Shown: positions 8,366-17,923, numbered from the stretch's first letter. The stretch: DNA of 64,000 nucleotides from Streptacidiphilus carbonis (GCF_000787775.1 NZ_BBPM01000028.1:1-64000), one strand, 5' to 3'. The notes: a model not told the origin generated them from the letters alone. Made by a program: numbers and translations.

Positions 8366-9590
8366 TCTGCGGCGGTGCGGTCAGAGTGTCGAAGACCTTG
8401 GGGCGGGCTGAGCGCAGGGCTGTGGTGATCGCGCCGAGCAGGACCGCGTCGTCGCCGAGACTGCTGGGGGTCACCCGGGGCCGCAGCGGGGTGAGCCGGT
8501 GCAGGGTGTCCTCCACGGTCTGCTGGAGCAGGTCCGCACTGTGGCCGACGCCGCCGCCCAGCACCACCAGATCCGGGTCCAGGACCGAGGACACCGCGGC
8601 GACCACATGCGCCAGCCGCTCCCCCTCCTGCCGCACCGCGGCCACCGCCGCGGGCACCCCCTCGCGCGCCGCCTCGAACACCTGCTTGGCGCTGAGCGGC
8701 CCGCTCATCCCCAGCATCCGGGCGCCCCGGACGACGGCCTCGCCGGACACCGCGTCCTCCAGCGACCCCCGCCGGGGCGCCCCCTCCACCGGGGAGGGCG
8801 CGGACGGCGGCATCGGATTGGTCAGCAGCGGCAGGAAGCCGATCTCGCCGGCGGCCCCGTGCGCCCCGCGGAACAGCTCGCCGTCGGCCACCACGCCCAT
8901 GCCGAGGCCGGTACCGATCAGGATGTAGACGAAGAGCCGGCTGCCGGCCCCCGCGCCGCAGGCGTACTCACCGATCGCGGCGAGGTTGGCGTCGTTGTGC
9001 AGGGTCAGCGAGGTCGCCAGACCCTCCCGCATGCCGGCCACCAGACCGCTGCGGCCCCAGCCGGGGAGGTTGACCGCGTAGCGGACCCGTCCGGTCTGCT
9101 CGTCGAAGACGCCGGGTGCGCCGACCACGGCCTCGACGATGTCGCCCCGGCCCAGGCCCGCCGCCGCGGTCACCCGCTCGGCCGCGGCCAGGACCGCCTC
9201 CGCGACCGCGCTGCCGCTGCGGCCCCGGTTGGGGACGTCCTCGCGGGCCACCACGGTGCCTGCGAGGTCGGCCACGGCCAGCCGCAGCCAGGCCCGGCCG
9301 ATGTCGACGCCGAGCACGTACCCGGCGGTGGGGTCCACCTCGTAGAGCACCGCCGTGCGGCCCCGGTCCGGGACGACGGTGCCGGCCTCGCGGGCCAGGC
9401 CGGCCTGCTCCAGGGCGGCCAGCGCGGCGGAGACGGTGGGCTTGGAGAGGCCGGAGTCGCGGGCCAGCTGCGCCCGCGAGGCGGGCCCGGCCGTGCGCAG
9501 CCGCTCCAGCAGCAGCCATTCGTTGTTGCTGCGCAGCCGCCGCCGGTTCCAGCGCTGGTCGACCGGTGGATCGGCGGGGTACTCGATCAT
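8361..9590 (-). CDS. ROK family transcriptional regulator
   Basis: A 409-aa ROK protein. An N-terminal winged helix (RTAGPASRAQLARDSGLSKPTVSAALAALEQAGL) precedes a sugar-kinase-like domain with VLGVDIGRAWLRLAVADLAG, a NLPGWGRSG stretch and GTGLGMGVVADGELFRGAHGAAGEIG. The usual Cys-rich zinc motif CxCGxxGC of ROK sugar kinases is not seen, which fits a regulator rather than a kinase. ATG at 9590 is preceded by GGAG. It is divergent from an APC permease with a palindrome in the shared promoter, suggesting control of that transporter. ROK effectors are usually sugars, so pairing with an amino-acid-type permease is somewhat unusual. Confidence 0.92.
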   Translation of the reverse strand: MIEYPADPPVDQRWNRRRLRSNNEWLLLERLRTAGPASRAQLARDSGLSKPTVSAALAALEQAGLAREAGTVVPDRGRTAVLYEVDPTAGYVLGVDIGRAWLRLAVADLAGTVVAREDVPNRGRSGSAVAEAVLAAAERVTAAAGLGRGDIVEAVVGAPGVFDEQTGRVRYAVNLPGWGRSGLVAGMREGLATSLTLHNDANLAAIGEYACGAGAGSRLFVYILIGTGLGMGVVADGELFRGAHGAAGEIGFLPLLTNPMPPSAPSPVEGAPRRGSLEDAVSGEAVVRGARMLGMSGPLSAKQVFEAAREGVPAAVAAVRQEGERLAHVVAAVSSVLDPDLVVLGGGVGHSADLLQQTVEDTLHRLTPLRPRVTPSSLGDDAVLLGAITTALRSARPKVFDTLTAPPQT

Positions 9591-9663
9591 GCTGCTCCGG
9601 CTGCCTCTCCGGTCGAACGACCAGTCCTCGACTGCTGCGGTGATCACTGTAGTGAGCAAACTC

Positions 9664-9694
9664 TTGACGCCTTAAGTAAAGATACCTAACTTAA
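9664..9694 (+). promoter_or_regulatory. Promoter with overlapping palindromic operator for the APC permease
   Basis: TTGACG (9664-9669) and TAACTT (9687-9692) are spaced by 17 bp and form a plausible sigma-70-type promoter. Over the spacer and -10 lies an imperfect palindrome with arms TTAAGT (9672-9677) and ACTTAA (9689-9694) around 11 nt. The AT-rich stretch stands out from its surroundings. The ROK protein encoded next door is the likely ligand (inference). Confidence 0.6.
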
Positions 9695-9723
9695 TCCCAC
9701 CCCCAACCCACCGGAGGCCCGCG

Positions 9724-11193
9724 GTGCCCACTGCCCCTACACCCGCCCCACCGACGACGGAGCCAACAGGCCTGGTCCGGCGGATCGGCCTGTTCCAGGC
9801 GACCGCCATCAACATGAGTCAGATGTGCGGCGTCGGCCCCTTCATCACCATTCCGCTGATGGTGGCCGCCTTCGGCGGTCCACAGGCGATCATCGGCTGG
9901 ATCGCCGGTGCGGTCCTCGCCCTGGTCGACGGCCTGGTCTGGGCCGAGCTCGGGGCCTCGCTGCCCGGCTCCGGCGGCACCTATGTCTATCTGCGCGAGG
10001 CGTTCCAGTACCGCTCGGGGAGGCTGATGCCCTTCCTCTTCGTCTGGACCGCGATGCTGTTCATCCCGCTGATCATGTCCACCGGCGTGGTCGGCCTGGT
10101 CTCCTACCTGGGCTACCTCTGGCCGGGGATGACCTCGCTGCAGGGAGACCTGGTGGGGCTCGGGGTGGTGGCCCTGGTGGTCGTGCTGCTCTGGCGGCGG
10201 GTCGAGAGCATCGGACGGATCACCGTGGCGATGTGGGCGGTGATGATCCTCGCCGTGCTGGCGCTGATCATCGCCTCCTACAGCCACTTCCACGCCGGGC
10301 AGGCGTTCGACTGGCCGGCCCATGCCATCCAGCTCACCCACGGCAGCTTCTGGACAGCCTTCGCCTCCGGGCTGACCATCGGCATCTACGACTACCTCGG
10401 CTACAACACCGCCTCGTACACCGGCGCCGAGATCAGGGAGCCGGGCCGGGTCATGCCCCGGGCCATCGTCTACTCGGTCATCGCCATCATGTGCATCTAC
10501 CTGCTGATGCAGATCGGCGTGCTGGGCGTGGTGAACTGGCACGACATGCTGGACACCCACTCGGCGGCCTACACCTCGGTGGCCTCGGTGGTGCTGGAGC
10601 GGGCCTGGGGCCACACCGCGGCCCAGGTGGTGACCGTGCTGATCCTGATCACCGCCTTCGCCTCGGTCTTCGCCGGGCTGCTCGGCGGCTCCCGGGTGCC
10701 CTACGACGCGGCCCGGGACCGGGTCTTCTTCAAGCAGTACGGCAGGCTGCACCCCAAGCACCGCTTCCCGGTGCTGGGACTGCTCAGCATGGGCGTGATC
10801 ACCGCGGCCGGCTTCCTGTTCGGCCGGCACACCAACCTGCAGACCCTGATCAGCCTGCTGACCACGGTGATGGTGATCGTCCAGTCGCTGGCCCAGGTGC
10901 TGGCGCTGGTGGTGCTGCGCAAGCGGCAGCCCGGGCTGAGCCGCCCCTACAAGATGTGGCTCTACCCGCTGCCCGGCGTGCTGGCGGGCATCGGCTGGCT
11001 CGTGGTGTACGGCTTCGCCGACAAGGCGGCGCCGGGGATCCACCCCATCGAGTGGTCACTGGCCTGGCTGGCGGCCGGCTGCATCGCCTTCGTGCTGTGG
11101 TCGCGCTTCGAGAAGGTCTGGCCGTTCGGGCCCAAGGAGGTCCGCGAGGAGTACCTGGAGCGGCAGCGCGAGGACGCCGCCGTGTCGGCCTAG
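9724..11193 (+). CDS. APC superfamily amino acid permease
   Basis: A 489-aa integral membrane transporter of the amino acid-polyamine-organocation superfamily, with about 12 predicted membrane segments. The first contains the family signature GVGPFITIPLMVAAFGGPQA, followed by GALVWAELG-like residues and PGSGGTYVYLREAF. It should import amino acids or polyamines by proton symport or exchange; substrate not identifiable. It starts with GTG at 9724 behind GGAGG. It is divergent from the ROK gene and followed after 80 nt by a small membrane protein. Confidence 0.9.
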   Translation: MPTAPTPAPPTTEPTGLVRRIGLFQATAINMSQMCGVGPFITIPLMVAAFGGPQAIIGWIAGAVLALVDGLVWAELGASLPGSGGTYVYLREAFQYRSGRLMPFLFVWTAMLFIPLIMSTGVVGLVSYLGYLWPGMTSLQGDLVGLGVVALVVVLLWRRVESIGRITVAMWAVMILAVLALIIASYSHFHAGQAFDWPAHAIQLTHGSFWTAFASGLTIGIYDYLGYNTASYTGAEIREPGRVMPRAIVYSVIAIMCIYLLMQIGVLGVVNWHDMLDTHSAAYTSVASVVLERAWGHTAAQVVTVLILITAFASVFAGLLGGSRVPYDAARDRVFFKQYGRLHPKHRFPVLGLLSMGVITAAGFLFGRHTNLQTLISLLTTVMVIVQSLAQVLALVVLRKRQPGLSRPYKMWLYPLPGVLAGIGWLVVYGFADKAAPGIHPIEWSLAWLAAGCIAFVLWSRFEKVWPFGPKEVREEYLERQREDAAVSA

Positions 11194-11273
11194 ACCCGCC
11201 GGGCGGGCGCCGGGTGCCCCGTGCGGCGGATTCCGTCGCGCGGGGCGTCCCGGTGCCTGCCCAGAATGGGTCC

Positions 11274-11522
11274 ATGGCCAAGAAGAGTGACACCGCGGCG
11301 GGCCGCAAGGTCGGGGGAGTGACCGTCAGCGCGCGCATGGTGGTCTTCGCAGTGGTCGCGATCCTCGCGGTCTGGTTCATCCTGATGAACACCTCCTCGG
11401 TGAAGATCCACCTCTGGGGGCTCTCCACGGTCAGCTCCCCGTTGTGGCTGGTGCTGCTGGTGATGGCGGCGGTCGGGATGCTGCTGGGGTGGTTCGTGAA
11501 GCGGTACCGCGACCGCACCTGA
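11274..11522 (+). CDS. LapA-domain small membrane protein
   Basis: An 82-aa protein with two hydrophobic segments (about residues 22-38 and 57-74) around a short NTSSVKIHLWG loop, ending in the basic KRYRDRT. This is the layout of LapA/DUF1049 proteins, small inner-membrane proteins whose role in actinomycetes is not settled. ATG at 11274 is used; a longer overlapping frame is a shadow of the permease gene. Confidence 0.8.
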   Translation: MAKKSDTAAGRKVGGVTVSARMVVFAVVAILAVWFILMNTSSVKIHLWGLSTVSSPLWLVLLVMAAVGMLLGWFVKRYRDRT

Positions 11523-11839
11523 CGGCACCGGAAGAGGCGTGCGGGGTTCCGGTTGCGCCCTCGCCGGGTGACCCCCGCCACACGGCCGCAGGCATCCACG
11601 AAGCCCGATAGTTGATCCATTCCTTACCTGGGCGCAGCCTGTCGTCCACCTGGGGCCGGGCTGTCCGCCGTTCTGCCGGGGCGGGGTCGCTGCAGGTGTT
11701 CCGTCCCTGCTCAGGCCCGGCCGAAGAAATCCCGAAACAAGTGGAACCCGGGGTTTCGGTTGTCCGGGAGCGGGTACCCGGCGATTTCGGATCGGGATCG
11801 CGAACGGTGTTCGACTACGGAGTCGCATAGTAGTAAGGG
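11523..11839. other. Intergenic stretch before the structured leader
   Basis: No gene is seen. A 7-bp stem ACCGGAA/TTCCGGT (11527-11533, 11547-11553) follows the LapA-like gene and may terminate it. A second inverted repeat, CCGAAAC...GTTTCGG, lies near 11732-11759. TAGTAA at 11831-11836 preceded by TTCGAC (11810-11815) is a weak promoter candidate for the downstream leader. Confidence 0.4.
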
Positions 11840-12050
11840 CCTTTGGTCCTGGGCCGACGACCCGCTAACAATGGCGAAGTCGTCACGGCAGCCCCGCTGA
11901 CCGCACTGCTCATCGCAGTGCCGGTCGAGGGGTTGCCTTCAGTCCGGCACCAACCGAAACCGGGGTGCCCCAGGCGCTGATCCGGCTCCCCAGGGCACCT
12001 GTCCCGCTCTGAGGAATCCGTCGGCCAGCCGCCGAGCCAGCCGATTGAGG
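11840..12050 (+). promoter_or_regulatory. Structured 5' leader, candidate ydaO-type (c-di-AMP) riboswitch
   Basis: About 210 nt of non-coding sequence directly upstream of a secreted cell-wall hydrolase is rich in nested stems. The GCACTGC/GCAGTGC hairpin lies at 11900-11925, and GGCACC/GGTGCC at 11946-11969. GGTGCCC can alternatively pair with GGGCACC at 11993-11999. The 3' part reads GAATCCGTCGGCCAGCC, resembling the conserved CCGAAUCCGUCAGCUAACC end of ydaO riboswitches as I recall it. Genes for secreted hydrolases and Rpf proteins in Streptomyces often carry this riboswitch. I cannot run a covariance search, so this is a candidate only. Confidence 0.5.
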
Positions 12051-12059
12051 TCCTCTCCC

Positions 12060-12842
12060 ATGCACCGCAAGCCTGCTCTTCGTGTGCGAAAGCGCACGGC
12101 TGCCATCGTCGCCGCCGTCTCCGTCAGCGGTATGGCCGCGGCCGGCGTCGTGGTCGCCGAGTCCTCCGCCGCGACCCCGAGCTCCTCGGTCTCCTCGCAG
12201 GCGGACAGCCTGCAGAAGGTCGCCGACCTGCGGACCGCCGCCTCCGCCTCCGCGTCGGCGTCCGCCTCCGCCAAGGCCGCCGCCGAGAAGGCCGCCGCGC
12301 AGCAGGCTGCCGCTGCCAAGGCCGCCGCCCAGAAGGCCGCCGCCGCAAAGGCCGCTGCCGCCAAGGCTGCCGCGCAGAAGGCTGCCGCTCAGGCCGCGGC
12401 TGCCAAGGCCGCTGCGGAGCGGGCTGCCGCCGACCGGGCTGCCGCCGCCAAGGCCGCCGCCGACAGGCTTGCCGCCGAGAAGGCCGCCTCCGCCCGGGCC
12501 GCCGCCGCTGCCAGCCAGCAGGCCGCCTCCCGCTCCCAGACCCGGACCACGCTCAGCGGCAGCCCGCAGTCGATAGCCGCGCAGATCGTGCCGGCCGACC
12601 AGCTGGACTCGTTCGACGAGATCATCTCCCATGAGAGCGGCTGGGACGTCCACGCCACCAACGCCTCGTCCGGCGCGTACGGCCTGGGCCAGGCCCTGCC
12701 CGGCTCCAAGATGGCCTCGGCCGGCTCCGACTGGCAGAACAGCGCCGAGACCCAGATCCGCTGGGCCCTCAGCTACATGAACGACCGCTACGGCAGCCCG
12801 AACGCCGCCTGGCAGTTCTGGCAGGCCAACAACTGGTACTGA
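12060..12842 (+). CDS. Secreted lytic-transglycosylase-like protein with Ala-rich coil
   Basis: A 260-aa exported protein. A basic N-terminus and hydrophobic segment (about 1-38) form the signal peptide. Residues about 61-160 are an Ala/Lys/Glu/Gln-rich repeat (AAAKAAAEKAAAQ style) likely to form a long helix or coil. Residues about 176-260 are an SLT-like domain with ISHESGWDVHATNASSGAYGLGQ, where Glu192 matches the catalytic Glu of lytic transglycosylases, ending WQFWQANNWY. It should cleave peptidoglycan glycan strands outside the cell. The long structured leader suggests riboswitch control, consistent with hydrolases tied to growth and spore germination. ATG at 12060 is used. Confidence 0.88.
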   Translation: MHRKPALRVRKRTAAIVAAVSVSGMAAAGVVVAESSAATPSSSVSSQADSLQKVADLRTAASASASASASAKAAAEKAAAQQAAAAKAAAQKAAAAKAAAAKAAAQKAAAQAAAAKAAAERAAADRAAAAKAAADRLAAEKAASARAAAAASQQAASRSQTRTTLSGSPQSIAAQIVPADQLDSFDEIISHESGWDVHATNASSGAYGLGQALPGSKMASAGSDWQNSAETQIRWALSYMNDRYGSPNAAWQFWQANNWY

Positions 12843-12867
12843 CACGCAGCCGGTACCGAGAGGGGCG

Positions 12868-13812
12868 CTACGACCGGTCCTCCTCGGCCGGTCCGCCCTC
12901 CTCGGCCGCCTCCGCCGTTTCCGCGGCCACCTCCGCCTCCGCCGCTTCCGCGGCCACCTCCGCCTCCGCCGCTTCCGCGGCTGACGCGGCGTCACGAAGC
13001 TTGAGCGCCTCCTCCAGCGTGGGCGACTGCTCCCAGATGCTGTGGAAGGCCAGCCGCAGCGTCTCCGCGAGCGAGGGGTGGCGGATCACCAGTGCGGTGG
13101 TGGCGCCGGTCCTGGCCACCGGGTCGGGCATGTCGCACAGCACCGTCGACCCGTCGGTGACGATCAGCTTCAGCGGCAGGCTGTCGGCGATCCTGATCTC
13201 CTCGCCGACCTCGGCGAAGCGGCGGATCACCTCCAGCATGGCCGGGTCGTCCAGCACGTCGCGGCTGTAGAGCGCGCGGTTGGTGCGCCCGGCCGCGTGC
13301 ATCCGGGCGGTTGCCTCCAGGCCGGCGGTGTTCTCCGACGGGGTCACCCACGGCGGACGGGAGAAGCTCAGCAGCTCGCGCTCGGCCTCGGACTGGATCC
13401 GGGCGAAGCGCTCGCTGATGTCCGCCGCGTCCCGCAGCACCTCGACGTAGTCCAGCGGGTCGGTGTGGGTGCGGCCGCTGTCCCAGGTCGGCAGCAGCTC
13501 GCGGGCGAGCTCGTCGGAGAGCCGCTCCAGCCGGCCCAGGGAGCGGCGCTGCTGCTCCATCAGCCGGTCGACGGCGATCTCGGGGGCGACGGCGGAGTAG
13601 CCGGCGACCCGTCCCGGGTGCAGCACCGCGAGTTGACGCCGGGTCAGGCCCTCCAGCACGTCGTACACCCGCTGCCTGGGCACCTGCGCCTCGCGGGCGA
13701 CCTCGGCCGCGGTGAAGACGTCGCGTCGGATCAGCGCGAGGTACACCCGCGCCTCGTAGTTGGTGAGGCCGAGCTCTTCGAGGTCCGCTGCGCGCCTGTC
13801 GTCCGTTTGCAT
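12868..13812 (-). CDS. TrmB-family-like transcriptional regulator
   Basis: A 314-aa regulator. The N-terminal winged helix reads LGLTNYEARVYLALIRRDVFTAAEVAREAQVPRQRVYDVLEGL in two parts, as in TrmB proteins, followed by a helical linker and a PLD-like sensing domain (AERELLSFSRPPW...NRALYSRDVL). The C-terminus is a low-complexity Ala/Glu tail coded by 27-nt repeats. ATG at 13812 was chosen because it begins just before the HTH domain; the frame extends to 13971 through a promoter-like region. It is divergent from the S53 peptidase gene and may control it. Ligand unknown. Confidence 0.85.
   Translation of the reverse strand: MQTDDRRAADLEELGLTNYEARVYLALIRRDVFTAAEVAREAQVPRQRVYDVLEGLTRRQLAVLHPGRVAGYSAVAPEIAVDRLMEQQRRSLGRLERLSDELARELLPTWDSGRTHTDPLDYVEVLRDAADISERFARIQSEAERELLSFSRPPWVTPSENTAGLEATARMHAAGRTNRALYSRDVLDDPAMLEVIRRFAEVGEEIRIADSLPLKLIVTDGSTVLCDMPDPVARTGATTALVIRHPSLAETLRLAFHSIWEQSPTLEEALKLRDAASAAEAAEAEVAAEAAEAEVAAETAEAAEEGGPAEEDRS
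12919..12980. repeat. 27-nt in-frame tandem repeat in the regulator tail
   Basis: The 27-nt units 12919-12945 and 12946-12972 are identical, with a partial third to 12980. Each encodes nine residues of the Ala/Glu tail (AEVAAEAAE). The period is a multiple of three, so copy-number change would alter tail length without a frameshift. Confidence 0.85.
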
Positions 13813-14087
13813 GGAGGCACCGTAGCGGCGATGGTCCCCGCTTTGGCAAGCCGTGTCCACGACGTGGCTGGAAGTTCCGCCACAGCTTTTCCCCAGGGAG
13901 ATGTGCTGGGCGCTCAGAACTTCTTGTGGGGTTGTCATGTGTTCGCTAATCTTCTCGGCGCTGAGCACCACTCAACGGGGTGTCAGGTAGCATGTTTTGT
14001 CATGTGCCTGGCGTTCCCCCGGGCGGTGGCGGGCCGCTCCACGAAGGCGTCCCGGGTGCCGTCCTCACCCCACCGGAGGGCCGTCTG
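13813..14087. promoter_or_regulatory. Divergent promoter region between regulator and S53 peptidase genes
   Basis: No gene is supported here. TTGTCATGTG occurs twice (13932-13941 and 13997-14006). The second copy is part of an imperfect inverted repeat, CAGGTAGCATG...CATGTGCCTG (13984-14010). These could be sites for the TrmB-like regulator, but there is no independent evidence. Confidence 0.4.
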
Positions 14088-16115
14088 TTGCACACCCCCA
14101 GCACCTCACGCCGCAGACTGCGCAGAGTCGCAGTCGCCTCACTCTCCGCCGCCGCGCTCGTCGGCGGGGTCTTCGCGGCCGCAGCCCCTGCCGGCGCGGC
14201 CACCGGCCAGAGCGGATCGTCCGCCGCAGTCCACGTCAAGCACCTCTGTGCCGGCCCGGCCGGTGTGCACCAGATGGCCTGCCTGGCCCTGGCCCGCACC
14301 GACGTCACCCAGCCCGCCGCGCTGACCGCCAACGCGGTCTCGCCGCTGGCCACACCGTCCGGCTACGGTCCGACCGACCTGAAGAGCGCCTACGCCCTGC
14401 CGGCCAACGGCGGCGCCGGCGCCACGGTGGCCATCGTGGACGCCCAGGACGACCCCAACGCGGAGTCCGACCTGGCCGCCTACCGGACCCAGTACGGGCT
14501 GTCCGCCTGCACCACGGCCAACGGCTGCTTCAAGAAGGTCGACCAGAACGGCGGCACCAACTACCCGACCGCCGACTCCGGCTGGGCCGGGGAGATCTCG
14601 CTGGACCTCGACATGGTCTCCGCGGTCGCCCCCGCCGCCCACATCATCCTGGTCGAGGCCACTTCGGCGAACATGAGCGACCTGGGCACCGCTGTCAACG
14701 AGGCGGTCGCGCTGGGCGCCAAGTACGTGTCCAACAGCTACGGCGGGTCCGAGGACTCCACCGACACCAGCTCGGACGCCAGCTACTTCAACCACCCGGG
14801 CGTGGCCATCACCGTCTCCGCGGGTGACAGCGCCTACGGCGCCGAGTACCCGGCCGCCTCCAAGTACGTCACCTCGGTCGGCGGCACCTCGCTCAGCACC
14901 GCTTCCAACAGCCGCGGCTGGACCGAGAGCGTATGGTCCACCAGCAGCACCGAGGGCACCGGCTCCGGCTGCTCCGCCTACGACGCCAAGCCCACCTGGC
15001 AGACCGACACCGGCTGCTCCAGGCGCACCATCGCCGACGTCTCCGCCGTGGCCGACCCCGCCACCGGCGTGGCGGTCTACGACAGCTACGGCGCCTCGGG
15101 CTGGCAGGTCTACGGCGGCACCAGCGCCTCCTCCCCGATCATCGCCGGCGTCTACGCCGACGCGGGCACCCCGGCCGCGGGCACCGTCCCGGCCCAGTAC
15201 CCCTACCAGCACACCAGCGCGCTGAACGACGTGACCAGCGGCAGCAACGGGACCTGTTCCCCGAGCTACCTCTGCACCGCGGGCGCCGGCTACGACGGTC
15301 CGACCGGCCTGGGCACCCCCAACGGCCTGGCCGCCTTCACGGCGGGGAGCAGCACCGGCGGCAACACCGTCACCGTCACCGGACCCGGCAACCAGAGCGG
15401 CACCGTCGGCACCGCCGCCTCGCTGCAGATCCACGCCACCGACTCGGCCTCGGGCCAGACCCTGACCTACTCGGCCTCCGGCCTGCCCGCCGGCCTGTCC
15501 GTCAACTCCTCGACCGGCCTGATCTCCGGCACCCCGACCACGGCCGGCAGCTCCTCGGTGACGGTGACCGCCACCGACGCCACCGGGGCCTCCGGCAGCG
15601 CCTCCTTCACCTGGACCATCGCCGGCTCAGGCGGTGGCGGCGGCTGCACCGCGGCCCAGCTGCTCGGCAACCCCGGCTTCGAGACCGGCAGCGCCTCGCC
15701 CTGGAGCGCCACCGCCGGCGTCATCGACAACTCCAGCAGCGAGCCGGCCCACAGCGGCAGCTGGAAGTCCTGGCTGGACGGCTACGGCACGACCCACACC
15801 GACACCCTGTCCCAGTCGGTGACCGTGCCCGCCGGCTGCACCAGCGCGACGCTGACCTTCTGGCTCCACATCGACACCGCGGAGACCACGACCAGCACCG
15901 CCTTCGACACCCTCAAGGTCACGGCCGCCACGGGCAGCACCACCACGACCCTGGCAACCTACTCCAACCTCAACAAGGGCAGCGGCTACACCCAGCGCAG
16001 CTTCAACCTCTCCTCCTACGTCGGCAGGACCGTCACCCTGAAGTTCACCGGGGCGGAGGACTCCAGCCTGCAGACCAGCTTCGTGGTCGACGACACCGCG
16101 ATCAACGTGTCCTGA
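14088..16115 (+). CDS. Secreted S53-family (sedolisin-like) serine-carboxyl peptidase
   Basis: A 675-aa exported protein. A basic N-terminus ([20 protein letters not shown]) and APAGAA cleavage region form the signal peptide. The peptidase domain shows [14 protein letters not shown] (about 163-176; Glu and Asp of the catalytic set) and GGTSASSP (about 343-350; nucleophile Ser). Then come an Ig-like putative domain (about 425-512; [18 protein letters not shown]) and a C-terminal jelly-roll-like domain beginning [10 protein letters not shown] (about 521-675). The TTG at 14088 has GGAGGG 7 nt upstream and starts just before the signal peptide; ATG at 13992 would add an unlikely Gly/Pro-rich leader. 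Extracellular proteolysis is expected. Confidence 0.88.
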   Translation: MHTPSTSRRRLRRVAVASLSAAALVGGVFAAAAPAGAATGQSGSSAAVHVKHLCAGPAGVHQMACLALARTDVTQPAALTANAVSPLATPSGYGPTDLKSAYALPANGGAGATVAIVDAQDDPNAESDLAAYRTQYGLSACTTANGCFKKVDQNGGTNYPTADSGWAGEISLDLDMVSAVAPAAHIILVEATSANMSDLGTAVNEAVALGAKYVSNSYGGSEDSTDTSSDASYFNHPGVAITVSAGDSAYGAEYPAASKYVTSVGGTSLSTASNSRGWTESVWSTSSTEGTGSGCSAYDAKPTWQTDTGCSRRTIADVSAVADPATGVAVYDSYGASGWQVYGGTSASSPIIAGVYADAGTPAAGTVPAQYPYQHTSALNDVTSGSNGTCSPSYLCTAGAGYDGPTGLGTPNGLAAFTAGSSTGGNTVTVTGPGNQSGTVGTAASLQIHATDSASGQTLTYSASGLPAGLSVNSSTGLISGTPTTAGSSSVTVTATDATGASGSASFTWTIAGSGGGGGCTAAQLLGNPGFETGSASPWSATAGVIDNSSSEPAHSGSWKSWLDGYGTTHTDTLSQSVTVPAGCTSATLTFWLHIDTAETTTSTAFDTLKVTAATGSTTTTLATYSNLNKGSGYTQRSFNLSSYVGRTVTLKFTGAEDSSLQTSFVVDDTAINVS

Positions 16116-16130
16116 CCTGCAGCAACGCTT

Positions 16131-16177
16131 GCACGGCTGCCCTCGTCGCGGGATTCCCGCGGCGGGGGCAGCCGTGC
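16131..16177 (+). terminator. Hairpin terminator after the S53 peptidase gene
   Basis: GCACGGCTGCC (16131-16141) pairs perfectly with GGCAGCCGTGC (16167-16177), and inside it CGCGGGA pairs with TCCCGCG. It begins 15 nt after the stop. A short TTA follows rather than a U-run. Confidence 0.7.
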
Positions 16178-16290
16178 TTACCTGCCGTAAGGCAAGGCTG
16201 GTGTTCCGCAGTGTCAGTGGTGCACGATACGGTGCGCACCTGCTCGCATCCGAGCAGCGAACGGTGAACCACCCAGGAGCCCTGCCACCC

Positions 16291-17889
16291 ATGTCCGACT
16301 CCCCGGTCGACACAGCGACCGAACCCACTGCGAACCCGCCCGAACCGTCACCCGAGGCGCCCGCCGACGGTCCCAACTACCTGAGCCACAAGCAGATCAT
16401 GGTCGTCATGGGCGGCCTGATGGCGGGCATGCTGCTCGCCGCCCTCGACCAGAGCATCGTCGGCACCGCGCTGCCCACGATCGTCAGCCAGCTCGGCGGC
16501 ATCGACAAGCTGTCCTGGGTGGTCACCGCCTATCTGCTGACCTCCACCGCGGCCACCCCGCTCTGGGGCAAGATCTCCGACCTCTACGGCCGCCGGATCA
16601 TCTTCCAGTCGGCGATCGTGATCTTCCTGATCGGCTCGGCGCTGGCCGGCCTCAGCCAGAACATGGGCGAGCTGATCGGCTTCCGGGCGATCCAGGGCAT
16701 CGGCGGCGGCGGTCTGATGTCGCTCGCCTTCGCCATCATCGGCGACGTGATACCGCCCCGGGAGCGCGGCCGCTACCAGGGTCTGATGGGCGCGGTCTTC
16801 GGCCTGGCCAGCGTGGCGGGGCCGCTGCTCGGCGGCTGGTTCACCGACTCCATCGGCTGGCGCTGGATTTTCTACATCAACCTGCCGATCGGCCTGGGCG
16901 CCCTGGTGGTCTGCTCCTTCGCGCTGAAGCTGCCGGTCAACCGCCGTGAGCACAGCATCGACTACCTGGGCTCCGCCGCCATCGTCACCGGCGTCACCAG
17001 CCTGCTGCTCTACCTGAACTGGGCCGGCACCAGCTACGGCTGGGTCTCCTGGCAGGGCCTGCTGCTGCTCGGCGGGTCGATCCTGCTGACCGTGGGCTTC
17101 GTGGTGATCGAGCAGCGCGCGGCCGAGCCGATCCTGCCGATGCGGCTGTTCCGCAACCCGATCTTCTCGGCCGGCAACGGCTTCGGCTTCTTCGCCGGGT
17201 TCGCCATGTTCGGCGGCATCATCTACCTGCCGGTCTACCTGCAGGCGGTGCAGGGCATGTCGGCCACCAAGTCGGGGCTGGGGATGCTGCCGGCCGTCGC
17301 CGGGATCATGGCCACCGCGATCACCTCGGGCCGGCTGATGGCCAAGACCGGCAAGTACAAGATCTTCCCGATCGTCGGCGCGCTGGTGATCATAGGCTCG
17401 CTGCTGCTGCTCAGCACCCTCAGCAACACCACCGCCTACTGGCAGGTGGCGCTGTACGCCTTCGCCTTCGGCGCGGGCCTGGGGCTGACCATGCAGACCA
17501 TGGTCACCGCCATCCAGAACGCGGTGGACTTCCGCGACATGGGCGTGGCGACGGCCTCGGCCACCTTCTTCCGGCAGATCGGCGCCTCCATCGGCACCGC
17601 GATCTTCGGCACGGTGCTGACCAGCCGTCTGGCCCACTACATGAAGCAGGAGTTCGCAGGCAGCCCGGCCGGCTCCGGCGGCGGCAAGCTGGACGCCAAC
17701 AACGTCCAGGCCATCCAGCACCTGGCCGCCCCGGCGAAGGAGCACGTCACGGCGGCGTTCGCGCACGCCATCGGCGACCTCTTCCTGACCGGCGTCCCCT
17801 TCATCGCCATCGCCCTGGTCTTCGCCCTGCTCCTGAAGGAGAAGCCGCTGGCCACGATGGACCCCTCGGCGGCTCCGCCCGCGCACTAG
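16291..17889 (+). CDS. DHA2-type MFS drug:proton antiporter
   Basis: A 532-aa membrane protein with about 14 predicted helices, matching the EmrB/QacA group. Helix 1 carries [17 protein letters not shown]. The loop 2-3 motif [12 protein letters not shown] and the helix-5 [24 protein letters not shown] are both present. It should expel small toxic compounds or metabolites using the proton gradient; substrate not predictable. ATG at 16291 has CAGGAG 11 nt upstream. It is monocistronic and ends 34 nt before a large palindrome that separates it from a convergent gene. Confidence 0.92.
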   Translation: MSDSPVDTATEPTANPPEPSPEAPADGPNYLSHKQIMVVMGGLMAGMLLAALDQSIVGTALPTIVSQLGGIDKLSWVVTAYLLTSTAATPLWGKISDLYGRRIIFQSAIVIFLIGSALAGLSQNMGELIGFRAIQGIGGGGLMSLAFAIIGDVIPPRERGRYQGLMGAVFGLASVAGPLLGGWFTDSIGWRWIFYINLPIGLGALVVCSFALKLPVNRREHSIDYLGSAAIVTGVTSLLLYLNWAGTSYGWVSWQGLLLLGGSILLTVGFVVIEQRAAEPILPMRLFRNPIFSAGNGFGFFAGFAMFGGIIYLPVYLQAVQGMSATKSGLGMLPAVAGIMATAITSGRLMAKTGKYKIFPIVGALVIIGSLLLLSTLSNTTAYWQVALYAFAFGAGLGLTMQTMVTAIQNAVDFRDMGVATASATFFRQIGASIGTAIFGTVLTSRLAHYMKQEFAGSPAGSGGGKLDANNVQAIQHLAAPAKEHVTAAFAHAIGDLFLTGVPFIAIALVFALLLKEKPLATMDPSAAPPAH

Positions 17890-17923
17890 GGGTTCCGGCC
17901 GTCTTCGGCTGCGGACCGTAGTG

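Noticed and set aside
12240-12540. CRISPR-like array
   Set aside because: Short GC-rich repeats are codons of an Ala/Lys-rich protein segment; there are no equal repeats with unique spacers.
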